Below are positions 26,050 to 34,049 of a stretch of DNA of 64,000 nt, piece after piece (position 1 is the first letter of the stretch; every line of letters starts with the position of its first letter). A program made the translations under genes and the position numbers. Origin of the DNA: Anaerolineae bacterium (GTDB taxonomy: Bacteria; Chloroflexota; Anaerolineae; Aggregatilineales; Phototrophicaceae); NCBI GenBank assembly GCA_022823945.1, contig JAJEBK010000028.1, positions 1 to 64,000 on the forward strand, written 5' to 3'. The notes beneath the pieces were generated by a model, which saw only the letters and a program-made list of their open reading frames with translations, had not been told where the DNA came from and ran no database searches.

Positions 26050-27288
26050 ATGCCCGAGGCCCCTGCCTGGCGATTCGATAAGATCATCAAGCCCATGTTT
26101 GAACTGCCCGCGCCGCAGCGAATCCTGGCTGGCGGCACAGTGCTGACCTGCCATGGCGACGAAGTTATCGAGCGCGGATTTGTCGAAATGGCTGGCGGCA
26201 TCATTACTCGTCTCGGCCGCCTGGACGACCTGGGCGCGACAGATGCCGAGATCATCGACTGCGCTGGCAAGACGATCCTGCCCGGGCTGATCAATTCACA
26301 TGCGCACCTGGCTTGGGATGGCGTGCACGACCTGGCTCGGCAATCGCTGGACGACACGCCGGCAATCAGCGCCTGGAAGAGCGCCGGCAACATGCTCAAG
26401 TGTCTGCGCGCTGGCATCACACTCGTGCGCGATCTGGGCATGAACCAGAGCAACTTCTCCGCGAAACAAGCCATCGAACAGGGCATCTTCCCTGGACCGC
26501 GCCTGCTGATCACGGGCGAAGCCATCATCCAAACCGGCGGGCATACCTACTGGTGCTGCCGCGAAGCCAGCGGCGCAGACGAGATGCGGCGAGCTGTCCG
26601 CGACCAGGTCAAAGGCGGCGCAGACCTCATCAAAATCATGGGCTGCCACGACCGGCTGGAATTCACCGATGCCGAGCTGCATGCCGTCATCGACGAGGCG
26701 CATCGCAATGGGTTGCCTATCACCGCGCACGCCACTTTTGACGCCTGCATACAGCGCATGGCGGAATTCGGCGTGGATGTGATTGAGCATGGCGGCAGCA
26801 TGAGCGACGAGACGATTCAACTGCTGCTGGACAAGGATATTCCCATAGTCACGACCTTCGCGCCCTTGCTGATGCAATCACAGCCCGAGCTGGCGCGACA
26901 ATACAATATCCCTGAATGGAAGATCGCCGAGCGTCAAAAAGCGGTCGCCAGCCACGAGCGGTTTGCCGGGCTGGTGCGAGCAGCGCAAGCCGGCGTCACA
27001 ATCGCCTTTGGCACCGATGCCGGCAGCCCGGTGGTGCCCCACGATGTCGTTGTGCCAGAATTGGAATTCATGGTCAAGCTGGGCATCAAGCGCGACAAGT
27101 ATGACGCCTTGCGCAGCGCCACCTGCGTTGCCGCGCAGATCAGCGGACTGGATAACATACTGGGCAGCCTGGCAGTGGGCAAAGCCGCCGATGTCATCGT
27201 CGTCACTGGCGATCCACTGGCAGACTTGGCTGCGCTGCAAGAAGTTGAGCGCGTTTTTGTGGGTGGCAGGCAACTATTTACGCGCTAA
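26050..27288 (+). CDS. imidazolonepropionase/prolidase-like amidohydrolase
   Basis: A 412-residue metal-dependent amidohydrolase of the imidazolonepropionase-like group that also contains Xaa-Pro (carboxy)dipeptidases. The metal site is His84-x-His86 (NSHAHLAW), Lys195 (LIKIMG, probably carboxylated), His227 (TAHAT), His247 (IEHGG) and Asp323 (GTDAG). No signal peptide. AAAGGA precedes ATG 26050. It is followed after 36 nt by the DapA-like gene in the same direction. In this group substrate prediction from sequence is poor, and cleavage of an N-acyl or cyclic-imide bond is all that can be said. Confidence 0.85.
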   Translation: MPEAPAWRFDKIIKPMFELPAPQRILAGGTVLTCHGDEVIERGFVEMAGGIITRLGRLDDLGATDAEIIDCAGKTILPGLINSHAHLAWDGVHDLARQSLDDTPAISAWKSAGNMLKCLRAGITLVRDLGMNQSNFSAKQAIEQGIFPGPRLLITGEAIIQTGGHTYWCCREASGADEMRRAVRDQVKGGADLIKIMGCHDRLEFTDAELHAVIDEAHRNGLPITAHATFDACIQRMAEFGVDVIEHGGSMSDETIQLLLDKDIPIVTTFAPLLMQSQPELARQYNIPEWKIAERQKAVASHERFAGLVRAAQAGVTIAFGTDAGSPVVPHDVVVPELEFMVKLGIKRDKYDALRSATCVAAQISGLDNILGSLAVGKAADVIVVTGDPLADLAALQEVERVFVGGRQLFTR

Positions 27289-27324
27289 GTCAGCATCAAT
27301 ATACCGATAACAGGAGCAGGCAAA

Positions 27325-28233
27325 ATGACACAGTTGCGCGGCATCTTCAATATCCTGGCCACGCCATTCGACAGCGATTATGCGGTCGATTATGCGAGTC
27401 TGCGGCGGCTGGTACGGTTTCAGCTGGGGCTGGGCGCGCAGGGTTTGACCATTCTGGGCGTGATGGGCGAGGCCGCCAAGCTCAGCGTGGACGAACGGCG
27501 CGCGGTGATGGACTGCGTCATTGATGCCGTGGCGGGCGCAGCGCCCATCGTGGTCGGCACCAGCCACACCGAGTTGGCAACTTGCATCGCGCTGAGCCAA
27601 GCTGCCTTTGCCGCGGGCGCAGATGGCGTGATGATCGCGCCGCCGCCACTGGAAGACAAATCCGATCCGGCTATCCTGGCTTTGTATGAGCAGATCGCCG
27701 CATGTGTGGATGGCGAGATCGTCGTCCAGGACTTCCCGCCTGTGAACGATGTGATCATGTCGCCGGGAGTATTGGCGCAGATCGCCCAACGCATCCCCCA
27801 GGCGCGCGCCCTCAAGCTGGAAGACCCGCCACTCATGCAGAAGATCAATGCCATCCGCGAACAAACCGAGCTCTTCGCCATATTCGGCGGGTTGGGCGGC
27901 ATGTTTTTGTTGGAAGAACTGAATCGGGGCGCGGCGGGCACCATGACGGGTTTTGCTTTCACCGAGATCCTGGTGGCGGTGTACGAGGCATTCGTGGCCG
28001 GCGAGCGCGGGAAAGCCGAGGCGATCTTTGACAAGTATGTGCCGCTGATCCGCTATGAGAATCAGCCGGGCATCAACCTGACGATCCGCAAGGAATTTTT
28101 GCAGCGACGCGGGGCGATTGCGAATGCCACGCCACGGCCGCCCTTTGCCGCCATCGACACCGGCACGCAAGCCGAAATCGACTGGCTGCTGCGGCGCGTC
28201 GGCATTGAAGACCCGGCGCAAAAGATCATGTAG
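27325..28233 (+). CDS. DapA/KDG-aldolase family lyase
   Basis: A 302-residue class I aldolase-type barrel of the dihydrodipicolinate synthase family. GVMGEA (45-50) is the carboxylate-binding GxxGE motif and Lys164 (ALKLEDPP) the Schiff-base lysine. The usual YNxP active-site Tyr is replaced by Gln-Asp-Phe-Pro (135-138), so it is unlikely to be true DapA and more likely cleaves or dehydrates a keto-sugar acid. CAGGAG precedes the ATG. The stop TAG (28231-28233) lies inside a B-type repeat, so the repeat insertion may have set the present C-terminus (PAQKIM). Confidence 0.85.
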   Translation: MTQLRGIFNILATPFDSDYAVDYASLRRLVRFQLGLGAQGLTILGVMGEAAKLSVDERRAVMDCVIDAVAGAAPIVVGTSHTELATCIALSQAAFAAGADGVMIAPPPLEDKSDPAILALYEQIAACVDGEIVVQDFPPVNDVIMSPGVLAQIAQRIPQARALKLEDPPLMQKINAIREQTELFAIFGGLGGMFLLEELNRGAAGTMTGFAFTEILVAVYEAFVAGERGKAEAIFDKYVPLIRYENQPGINLTIRKEFLQRRGAIANATPRPPFAAIDTGTQAEIDWLLRRVGIEDPAQKIM

Positions 28234-28255
28234 GGGCGAGGCGCTGACTCGCCCG
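28230..28255. repeat. B-family repeat overlapping a stop codon
   Basis: gtaggggcgaggcgctgactcgccc begins at the last base of the final sense codon of the DapA-like gene and supplies its TAG stop. It is directly followed by an A-type repeat. Confidence 0.7.
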
Positions 28256-28260
28256 TTTAA

Positions 28261-28318
28261 CCCCACCCCCAGCCCCTCCCCGTCAGCTCATTTTGGGGGA
28301 GGGGTTTGGGGTGGGGGT
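28261..28318. repeat. A-family repeat, single hairpin
   Basis: ccccacccccagcccctcccc, then a short cgtcagctcatttt loop, then gggggaggggtttggggtggggg. Only the first of the two hairpins of the full family A element is present. Confidence 0.7.
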
Positions 28319-28382
28319 CTAGCCTCCCCCTGACCTGTCGGGAGCGCCGGGGGCTAACCCTCTGTGCTTCGGTTCTTTTCGC

Positions 28383-28388
28383 TATAAT
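28383..28388 (+). promoter_or_regulatory. putative -10 box for SDR gene
   Basis: TATAAT in the context CGCTATAATCG lies 35 nt before ATG 28424. The -35 region is poorly conserved. It matches the recurrent CGCTA(C/T)AAT pattern of this window. Confidence 0.45.
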
Positions 28389-28423
28389 CGCCCACACACA
28401 AGCGAGCAAAGGGAAATCCAATT

Positions 28424-29206
28424 ATGGACTTGGGACTACAGAACAAGGTCGCCCTGGTGGCGGCATCCAGCAAGGGATTGGGATATGGCGTGGCGAGGGC
28501 GCTGGCGGGCGAGGGCGCGAAAGTCTCGCTGTGCAGTCGCACGCTGGATGATGTGCAAGCCGCCGCGAGTCGACTGGCTGCTGAAACAAGCGCAGAGACC
28601 ATGGCGAGCGCCTGCGATGTGCGCAATCCAGACCACATCCAGGCTTGGGTGGATACGACCGTCGCCGCCTGGGGACAAATCGACTGTCTGCTGGTGAATG
28701 CCGGCGGACCGCCCGCCAAGACCGTGGCAGAAATGTCCGACGCCGATTGGCAAGCCGCCTTTGAGCTGACCTTGCTCAGCAGCATCCGCATGATCGCCGC
28801 TGCTATCCCGCATATGCGCGCTGGTGGCTCGATATTGACCGTCACATCGGGCAGCGTGCGCGAGCCGATCCCGCGATTGGCGCTGTCGACAGTGATGCGC
28901 GCGGGCGTGGCGGGCCTGGTCAAAACACTGGCGGACGAGCTGGCGGGCGATGGCATTCGCGTCAACAACCTCGTGCCAGGACGCATCGATACAGACCGCG
29001 TCGCCCAGTTGGATGCCAATACCTCCGCCAAGCTGGGCATCAGCATGGAAGAAGTGCAAAAACGCAGCCTGGCTGGCATTCCTCTGGGACGCTATGGAAC
29101 GATCGACGACTTTGGGCGGGCCGGCGCATTCCTGCTTTCGCCAGCAGCCAGCTATATCACCGGCGCGACCTTGCGCGTCGATGGCGGCGCGGCGCGTTCT
29201 ATCTAA
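28424..29206 (+). CDS. atypical SDR protein lacking the catalytic Tyr/Lys pair
   Basis: A 260-residue FabG-like short-chain dehydrogenase. The cofactor loop AASSKGLG (13-20) is an altered TGxxxGIG, and VNAGGPP (91-97) and TSGS (141-144) are present. The YxxxK motif is replaced by Ser155-TVM-Arg159 within RLALSTVMRAG. A known SDR subgroup has this S/N...R pattern, so it is not a simple mutation. How such proteins catalyse, or whether they do, is unclear. The M32 peptidase gene begins 15 nt downstream, indicating a shared transcript. The RBS is weak (AAAGGGAAA). Confidence 0.85.
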   Translation: MDLGLQNKVALVAASSKGLGYGVARALAGEGAKVSLCSRTLDDVQAAASRLAAETSAETMASACDVRNPDHIQAWVDTTVAAWGQIDCLLVNAGGPPAKTVAEMSDADWQAAFELTLLSSIRMIAAAIPHMRAGGSILTVTSGSVREPIPRLALSTVMRAGVAGLVKTLADELAGDGIRVNNLVPGRIDTDRVAQLDANTSAKLGISMEEVQKRSLAGIPLGRYGTIDDFGRAGAFLLSPAASYITGATLRVDGGAARSI

Positions 29207-29221
29207 CAAAAGGGACAAACC

Positions 29222-30754
29222 ATGACTGCTGTGCAAGCGCTTGCCGAGCACATCGCCGAATACAACGACCTGCTCAACACCATGAACATTCTGCGCTGGG
29301 ATATGCGCACGAAGATGCCGCCTGGCGGCGCAAACACGCGGGGTATGCAGCTGGCCACGCTGACCAGGCACGCCAAGCGACATTTTGTCAGTGACAAGAC
29401 AGCGAAATTGCTGGATGCTGCCGAAAGCGAAACCGCCCTGGTCGATGCCGACCCGTATGCCGCCCGCGCCATCGCACAAACGCGAGCTGCCTACGAACTG
29501 CAGAAGCGCATCCCCGCCGCGCTGGTGGGCAAATTGGCAGAACTGGGACCAGCCTCGGAAGCAGCCTGGGCGAGCGCCAAAGCTGCCAGCGACTTCGCGA
29601 CCTTCCAGCCCTACCTCGAGCAGATGCTTGCGCTCAACATACAGCTTGCCGATGCCATCGGCTTCAGCGACCAGCCATTTGACGCGCTGGTCCAGCAATT
29701 CGAGCCTGGCATGACGGCTGCTCGGCTAGGGGCGCTCTTCGGTGAATTGCGCGCCGGATTGCTGACTTTGCTGGCGCGCATCACCGCCAAGGACGAGCCT
29801 TTGCCGCGCGATTTGTGGGCGCAGGAATATGCGCTCGGCGCACAGCGGCAACTCTGCCACGAGTTCGCCGCGCTGATCGGCTTTGATTATGCCCGCGGCC
29901 GCCTGGACAGCGCGCCACATCCTTTTGAAGTGTCGTTCACGCGTGAAGATGTGCGCATCACGACGCGCTACGATTTGCACTACCTGCCGATGTCGCTGTT
30001 TGCCGCGCTGCACGAAGCCGGACACGGACTCTACGAACAGAATGTATCGCCCCGGTTGACTCGTAGCGCTTTGACGACCGACTTCATCGGGCAGTATGCG
30101 GTGGGCGGGACGAGTTATGGCGCGCACGAATTCTCGTCGCGACTGTGGGAAAACCAGATCGGCCGCTCGCGCGAGTTTTGGGCGCTGCACTTCGGCCGCT
30201 TGCGACGGGCTTTCCCGGCACAGTTGAAGGGAATCGATGCCGCGCTCTTTCATAGGGCGGTCAACCGCGCCCGCCCCAGCCTCATCCGCGTCGAAGCCGA
30301 CGAAGTCACCTACAACCTGCACATCATGCTGCGGGCAGAGATAGAAATGGCGCTGCTGGATCAGTCGCTTGCCGTGGCCGACCTGCCCGAAGCCTGGAAC
30401 GCCAAAATGCAGGACTATCTGGACTTGACGCCGCCCGATGATGCCCGCGGCGCGTTGCAGGATGTGCATTGGTCGGCGGGCACTTTTGCCAACTTCCCCT
30501 GCTACACAATCGGCAACCTGATGGCGGCACAGGTCTTTGCGGCGGCGCACACAGCCATGCCCGACCTGCCCAACAGCCTCGCTCGGGGAGAATATGGCGA
30601 GCTGCGGGACTGGCTAACGCGCGAAATCTATCAGCATGGACGCGCCTATAGCAGCGATGAATTGTTGACTCGCATCAGCGGCGAATCGCTGAGCACAGCG
30701 CCGCTGCTGCGCTACCTGGAGTCGAAGTACAGCGCGTTGTATGGCTTGAATTGA
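29222..30754 (+). CDS. M32-family zinc carboxypeptidase (Taq carboxypeptidase-like)
   Basis: A 510-residue, mostly helical cytoplasmic carboxypeptidase that trims C-terminal residues from peptides. The zinc-binding HEAGH is at 264-268, with the third ligand Glu303 in AHEFSSRLWEN. HPF (233-235), RVEADEVTYNLHI and the closing GTFANFPCYTIGNL are the other M32 signatures. Length matches the family. AAAAGGGAC precedes the ATG. It sits between the atypical SDR and GH3 genes on the same strand, and with the M14 and M20 enzymes points to peptide scavenging. Confidence 0.95.
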   Translation: MTAVQALAEHIAEYNDLLNTMNILRWDMRTKMPPGGANTRGMQLATLTRHAKRHFVSDKTAKLLDAAESETALVDADPYAARAIAQTRAAYELQKRIPAALVGKLAELGPASEAAWASAKAASDFATFQPYLEQMLALNIQLADAIGFSDQPFDALVQQFEPGMTAARLGALFGELRAGLLTLLARITAKDEPLPRDLWAQEYALGAQRQLCHEFAALIGFDYARGRLDSAPHPFEVSFTREDVRITTRYDLHYLPMSLFAALHEAGHGLYEQNVSPRLTRSALTTDFIGQYAVGGTSYGAHEFSSRLWENQIGRSREFWALHFGRLRRAFPAQLKGIDAALFHRAVNRARPSLIRVEADEVTYNLHIMLRAEIEMALLDQSLAVADLPEAWNAKMQDYLDLTPPDDARGALQDVHWSAGTFANFPCYTIGNLMAAQVFAAAHTAMPDLPNSLARGEYGELRDWLTREIYQHGRAYSSDELLTRISGESLSTAPLLRYLESKYSALYGLN

Positions 30755-30786
30755 CGACAGACTTTGGTAACGAAGGATACAAACTC

Positions 30787-32541
30787 ATGACCGCTCTCTT
30801 GCCCTATCAAGACCCCGCCCGCCCGATCGACGAACGGGTGCAAGATTTGCTGGCGCGCATGACGTTGGAAGAAAAAGCCGGCTTGATGTTCCAGTCCATG
30901 CTGATGATCCCGCCCGATGGCCGCTTCGACCCCGATAGCGGCGGTCCTTTTGGCTTTGCAACGCCGCGCCAGCTGTTGGACAAGGCACTGGTGCATTTTA
31001 ATCTGGTTGGTTCGGTGCCGCCTGTCGAGACGGCTGAGTGGTTGAACCAGTTGCAGGAGCTGGCGGCAGAATCGCGACTGGGCATCCCCATCACCATGTC
31101 CAGCGACCCGCGCCACACCCTCAACGAGCAGATGGGAGCCATGATGAGCACGCCCGGTTTTTCGCAATGGCCCGAGACGACCGGCTTGGCGGCCATCGGC
31201 GACCCGGAGCTGGTGCAAGAATTCGCAGATATCGCCCGCCAGGAATATCTCGCCGTCGGCTTGCGCGCCGCCCTGCACCCCATGGTCGACCTGGCCACCG
31301 AGCCGCGCTGGGGGCGCATCAATGGCACCTTCGGTGAAGATTCGCTGCTGACAGCCCGCCTGACCGCCGCCTATATTCGCGGCTTCCAGGGCGACGAGCT
31401 GGGACCACAGAGCATAGCCTGCACAACCAAGCATTTTCCCGGTGGCGGAGCGCAGAAAGACGGCAGCGACCCGCACTTTGCCTATGGCGCAGAGCAAGCC
31501 TACCCGGGCGGCAACTTCGATTATCACCTGCCGCCTTTCGCCGCGGCCATCAAAGCGGGCACAGCCATGATGATGCCCTACTATGCCAAGCCCATGGGCA
31601 CAGAATACGAAGAAGTGGGCTTCGCTTTCAACAAGGGCATCATCAGTGATTTGCTGCGCGAACAGATGGGCTTCGACGGCGTCGTCTGCACCGACTGGGG
31701 CGTGCTCACCGATGACAACATCATGGGTATGCCCTTCCCGGCGCGGGCTTGGGGGGTCGAGCATCTGACCGTGCCCGAGCGCATCGTCAAGGCGCTGGAA
31801 GCCGGCGTCGACCAGTTCGGCGGCGAATCCTGCCCCGAGCTAATTGTGGAGCTGGTGCGCGATGGGCGGGTGAGCGAGGCGCGCATAGACGAAAGCGCCC
31901 GACGACTGCTGCGAGACAAGTTCCGCCTCGGCTTGTTCGAAAGCTGCACGGTCGATGCCGCCGCCGCCGCCGATGTCGCTGGCAGCCCAGCCTTTCGAGC
32001 CGCCGGCGAAAGCGCCCAACGCCGCTCTATGGTGCTGCTGAAGAATGACGACTGCCTGCCCCTGCGCGGCCGCCCCAAGCTATACATCGAGAATGTGGAT
32101 GCCGCTGTGGCCGCCGAATATGGCGATGTGGTCGATACGCCCGAAGCCGCCGACTTCGCCATTTTACGTTTGCAGACGCCTTTCGAGCCGCGCAGCGACT
32201 TTTTCCTCGAGCAAATGTTTCATCAGGGCGACCTCGATTTCAAAGAACCCGAGTTGAGCCGGCTGCTGGATATCATGGCGCGGGTGCCGACCATCGGCGA
32301 TATCTACCTGGAACGGGCGGCGGTCATCCCAGAGATCGCCGAGGCGGCAGCAGGGCTAGTGGCCAATTTCTCGGTCAGCGACGCCGCCGCGCTGGATGTC
32401 ATCTTCGGGCGAGCGCGACCCGAGGGCAGGCTGCCATTCGAGCTGCCGCGCTCAATGGACGCCGTGCGGGCGCAGCGCAGTGACATGCCGCGCGATTCGC
32501 AAGACCCACTCTTTGCATACGGACACGGGCTGTCGTACTGA
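30787..32541 (+). CDS. glycoside hydrolase family 3 beta-glycosidase
   Basis: A 584-residue GH3 enzyme releasing terminal beta-linked glucose, xylose or related sugars. Visible are SSDPRH (105-110), EPRWGRINGTFGEDS, the KHFPGGG substrate loop (215-221) and the nucleophile Asp303 in VVCTDWGVL. The C-terminal alpha/beta sandwich is present but shortened, ending in PLFAYGHGLSY. The acid/base Glu in the second domain cannot be pinned down. No signal peptide, so imported oligosaccharides are the likely substrate. The start is ATG 30787 with GAAGGA upstream; a TTG at 30751 would overlap the M32 gene. It is followed by an A-type element with a terminator-like hairpin, then the sugar transporter genes. 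Confidence 0.9.
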   Translation: MTALLPYQDPARPIDERVQDLLARMTLEEKAGLMFQSMLMIPPDGRFDPDSGGPFGFATPRQLLDKALVHFNLVGSVPPVETAEWLNQLQELAAESRLGIPITMSSDPRHTLNEQMGAMMSTPGFSQWPETTGLAAIGDPELVQEFADIARQEYLAVGLRAALHPMVDLATEPRWGRINGTFGEDSLLTARLTAAYIRGFQGDELGPQSIACTTKHFPGGGAQKDGSDPHFAYGAEQAYPGGNFDYHLPPFAAAIKAGTAMMMPYYAKPMGTEYEEVGFAFNKGIISDLLREQMGFDGVVCTDWGVLTDDNIMGMPFPARAWGVEHLTVPERIVKALEAGVDQFGGESCPELIVELVRDGRVSEARIDESARRLLRDKFRLGLFESCTVDAAAAADVAGSPAFRAAGESAQRRSMVLLKNDDCLPLRGRPKLYIENVDAAVAAEYGDVVDTPEAADFAILRLQTPFEPRSDFFLEQMFHQGDLDFKEPELSRLLDIMARVPTIGDIYLERAAVIPEIAEAAAGLVANFSVSDAAALDVIFGRARPEGRLPFELPRSMDAVRAQRSDMPRDSQDPLFAYGHGLSY

Positions 32542-32543
32542 TT

Positions 32544-32568
32544 GCCACAGAGGCACAGAGGCGCGGAG
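32544..32568. repeat. C-family repeat fragment
   Basis: gccacagaggcacagaggcg, a widely recurring motif of this window, lies 3 nt after the GH3 stop codon. Confidence 0.55.
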
Positions 32569-32602
32569 GATTTCTGCAAATCATTCCGTCGTAGGGGACG
32601 GT

Positions 32603-32811
32603 GTAGGGCTTGTCCGCTATTCTGTAAGGAAGAAGGTTTGAAGAGGTGCACGGCGCTAAACCCCCACCCCAAACCCCTCCCCCCAAAATGAGGGAGGGGC
32701 TTTTTTCGCAAATCTCGGATTGCATAGCTCCCCTTCCCTCGTTCTGGGGGAAGGGGCCGGGGGATGGGGGCAGGTTTGATCGCCATGCAGTCAATAGCAG
32801 ACAAGCCCTAC
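32603..32811. mobile_element. MITE-like A-family element with 16-bp terminal inverted repeats
   Basis: The 209-bp element starts gtagggcttgtccgct and ends agcagacaagccctac, which are inverted repeats with one mismatch. It has no coding capacity. Its core holds two G/C hairpins: cccctccc...gggagggg plus T6, and ccccttccc...gggggaaggggcc. A partial relative lacking the right end is at 2911. It fills most of the 305-nt gap between the GH3 and binding-protein genes. Confidence 0.75.
32674..32706 (+). terminator. terminator-like hairpin within the MITE-like element
   Basis: CCCCTCCC pairs with GGGAGGGG across a short A-rich loop and is followed by CTTTTTT. On the plus strand this has the form of an intrinsic terminator for the GH3 operon. 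Confidence 0.55.
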
Positions 32812-32846
32812 AAGAAACTCCTGTTAGGAAATGAAAAGGGGGCATC

Positions 32847-34037
32847 ATGAAACGCCGAATAGCAACCATTGTCGTTGTCATCGCCGCGCTGGCGATTCCC
32901 GCGCTGGCGCAGGACGCTGCCAAGCTGCGCTTCCTCTGCTTTCAAGACGGCAACGAATGCGAAGTTTACGCGGAAATGCTGGCGAGCTTCACAGCCGAAA
33001 GCGGCATCGCGGTCGCAGTCGAAATCGCGCCTGAATCCGAGATTGTCGCGGCGCTTGCCGATGGACTGCCCGCCGATATTGTGCGCTTGTCGGACATGGC
33101 GGCGCTGCATGACGCGGTGGAAAGCGGCATGGCTGGGTTGCACGGCCTGCCCGACTCGCTGGCGGTGATCGCGCCATTCGTCAACCTGTCGCTGTTTGAG
33201 GAGGCGGGCGTATCCGTGCCAGGCGCTGGCGAAACGGCGGCCAGCTGGGACGAGTGGCTGGATGCGCTGAAGCTGGTCGTGGAGCGCACCGACGCTCAAT
33301 ATGCGCTGGCGGTGGACAACAAAGACCATCGGCTGGTCGGTCCTGCCATGAGCCTGGGCGCGCAGTATTTCGACACCGACAACAGCTTGACGCTGCCTGA
33401 CGACTCCGGCTTGAGAGTCTTCCTGTCCATCCTAAGTGGGCTGCTGGACGCGGGCATGACGCCGCACGACACGCTGCTGGGCACGGGCAAATCGCAGGAA
33501 TATTTCACGCGCGGCGAAGCGGTCATGTACATCTGCGGCAGTTGGAAAGTGGAGGAAGTGGCGCGGCAGGTCGGCGAGGACTTCGACTGGGCGGTCTTGC
33601 CCAATCCGTCCGGCGCGGGTGGCAGCACTGGCGTTGCGCAAGCGACATCCCTCGTCGCTCAGGCTGGCGCGCCAAACAGCCAGGCAGTTAACGAGGTCAT
33701 GGAATGGCTTACCCGATCCGCGCGCATGCGGGAATTCGCCCGGCGGACCTTGCTTGTGCCGGCAATGGAGTATGCTGCGGACGAAACGCTCGCTTATGAC
33801 ACGGATGATCCGGTCGTGGCGGCGGCGCTGAATGCTTTCGCCCGCGAGGCGCGAAATTTGCAGGATCAGGCTGGCCTGCTGCACATGCATCCGCTGGCGG
33901 GCGTGTATTATGCGGCGTCCAACGAATATCTGCGCGCCTACTTCGCTGGCGATGTGGACATGGACACTGCGCTGGCGGGCATCAAAGCGGCGCTGGCGGA
34001 CGCGCAGAATGCCTCCCCACGTCCCGACAAGGAGTAG
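32847..34037 (+). CDS. ABC sugar substrate-binding protein (family 1), shortened paralogue
   Basis: A 396-residue extracytoplasmic sugar-binding protein. A Sec signal peptide (MKRRIATIVVVIAALAIPALA) without lipobox is followed by LRFLCFQDGNECEVY, sharing a two-Cys CxxxGNEC motif with the paralogue at 35849. Aligned by eye with that paralogue, it lacks about 30 residues after residue 85, in the first lobe (LSDMAALHDAVESG joins directly to MAGLHGLPDS). The GPAMSLGA and GGSTG segments are retained. Either the ligand pocket is altered or the protein is non-functional. AAGGGGGCATC precedes the ATG. It heads a four-gene run: binding protein, isomerase-like, binding protein, permease. Confidence 0.85.
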   Translation: MKRRIATIVVVIAALAIPALAQDAAKLRFLCFQDGNECEVYAEMLASFTAESGIAVAVEIAPESEIVAALADGLPADIVRLSDMAALHDAVESGMAGLHGLPDSLAVIAPFVNLSLFEEAGVSVPGAGETAASWDEWLDALKLVVERTDAQYALAVDNKDHRLVGPAMSLGAQYFDTDNSLTLPDDSGLRVFLSILSGLLDAGMTPHDTLLGTGKSQEYFTRGEAVMYICGSWKVEEVARQVGEDFDWAVLPNPSGAGGSTGVAQATSLVAQAGAPNSQAVNEVMEWLTRSARMREFARRTLLVPAMEYAADETLAYDTDDPVVAAALNAFAREARNLQDQAGLLHMHPLAGVYYAASNEYLRAYFAGDVDMDTALAGIKAALADAQNASPRPDKE

Positions 34038-34049
34038 AAAGAAAGCACC

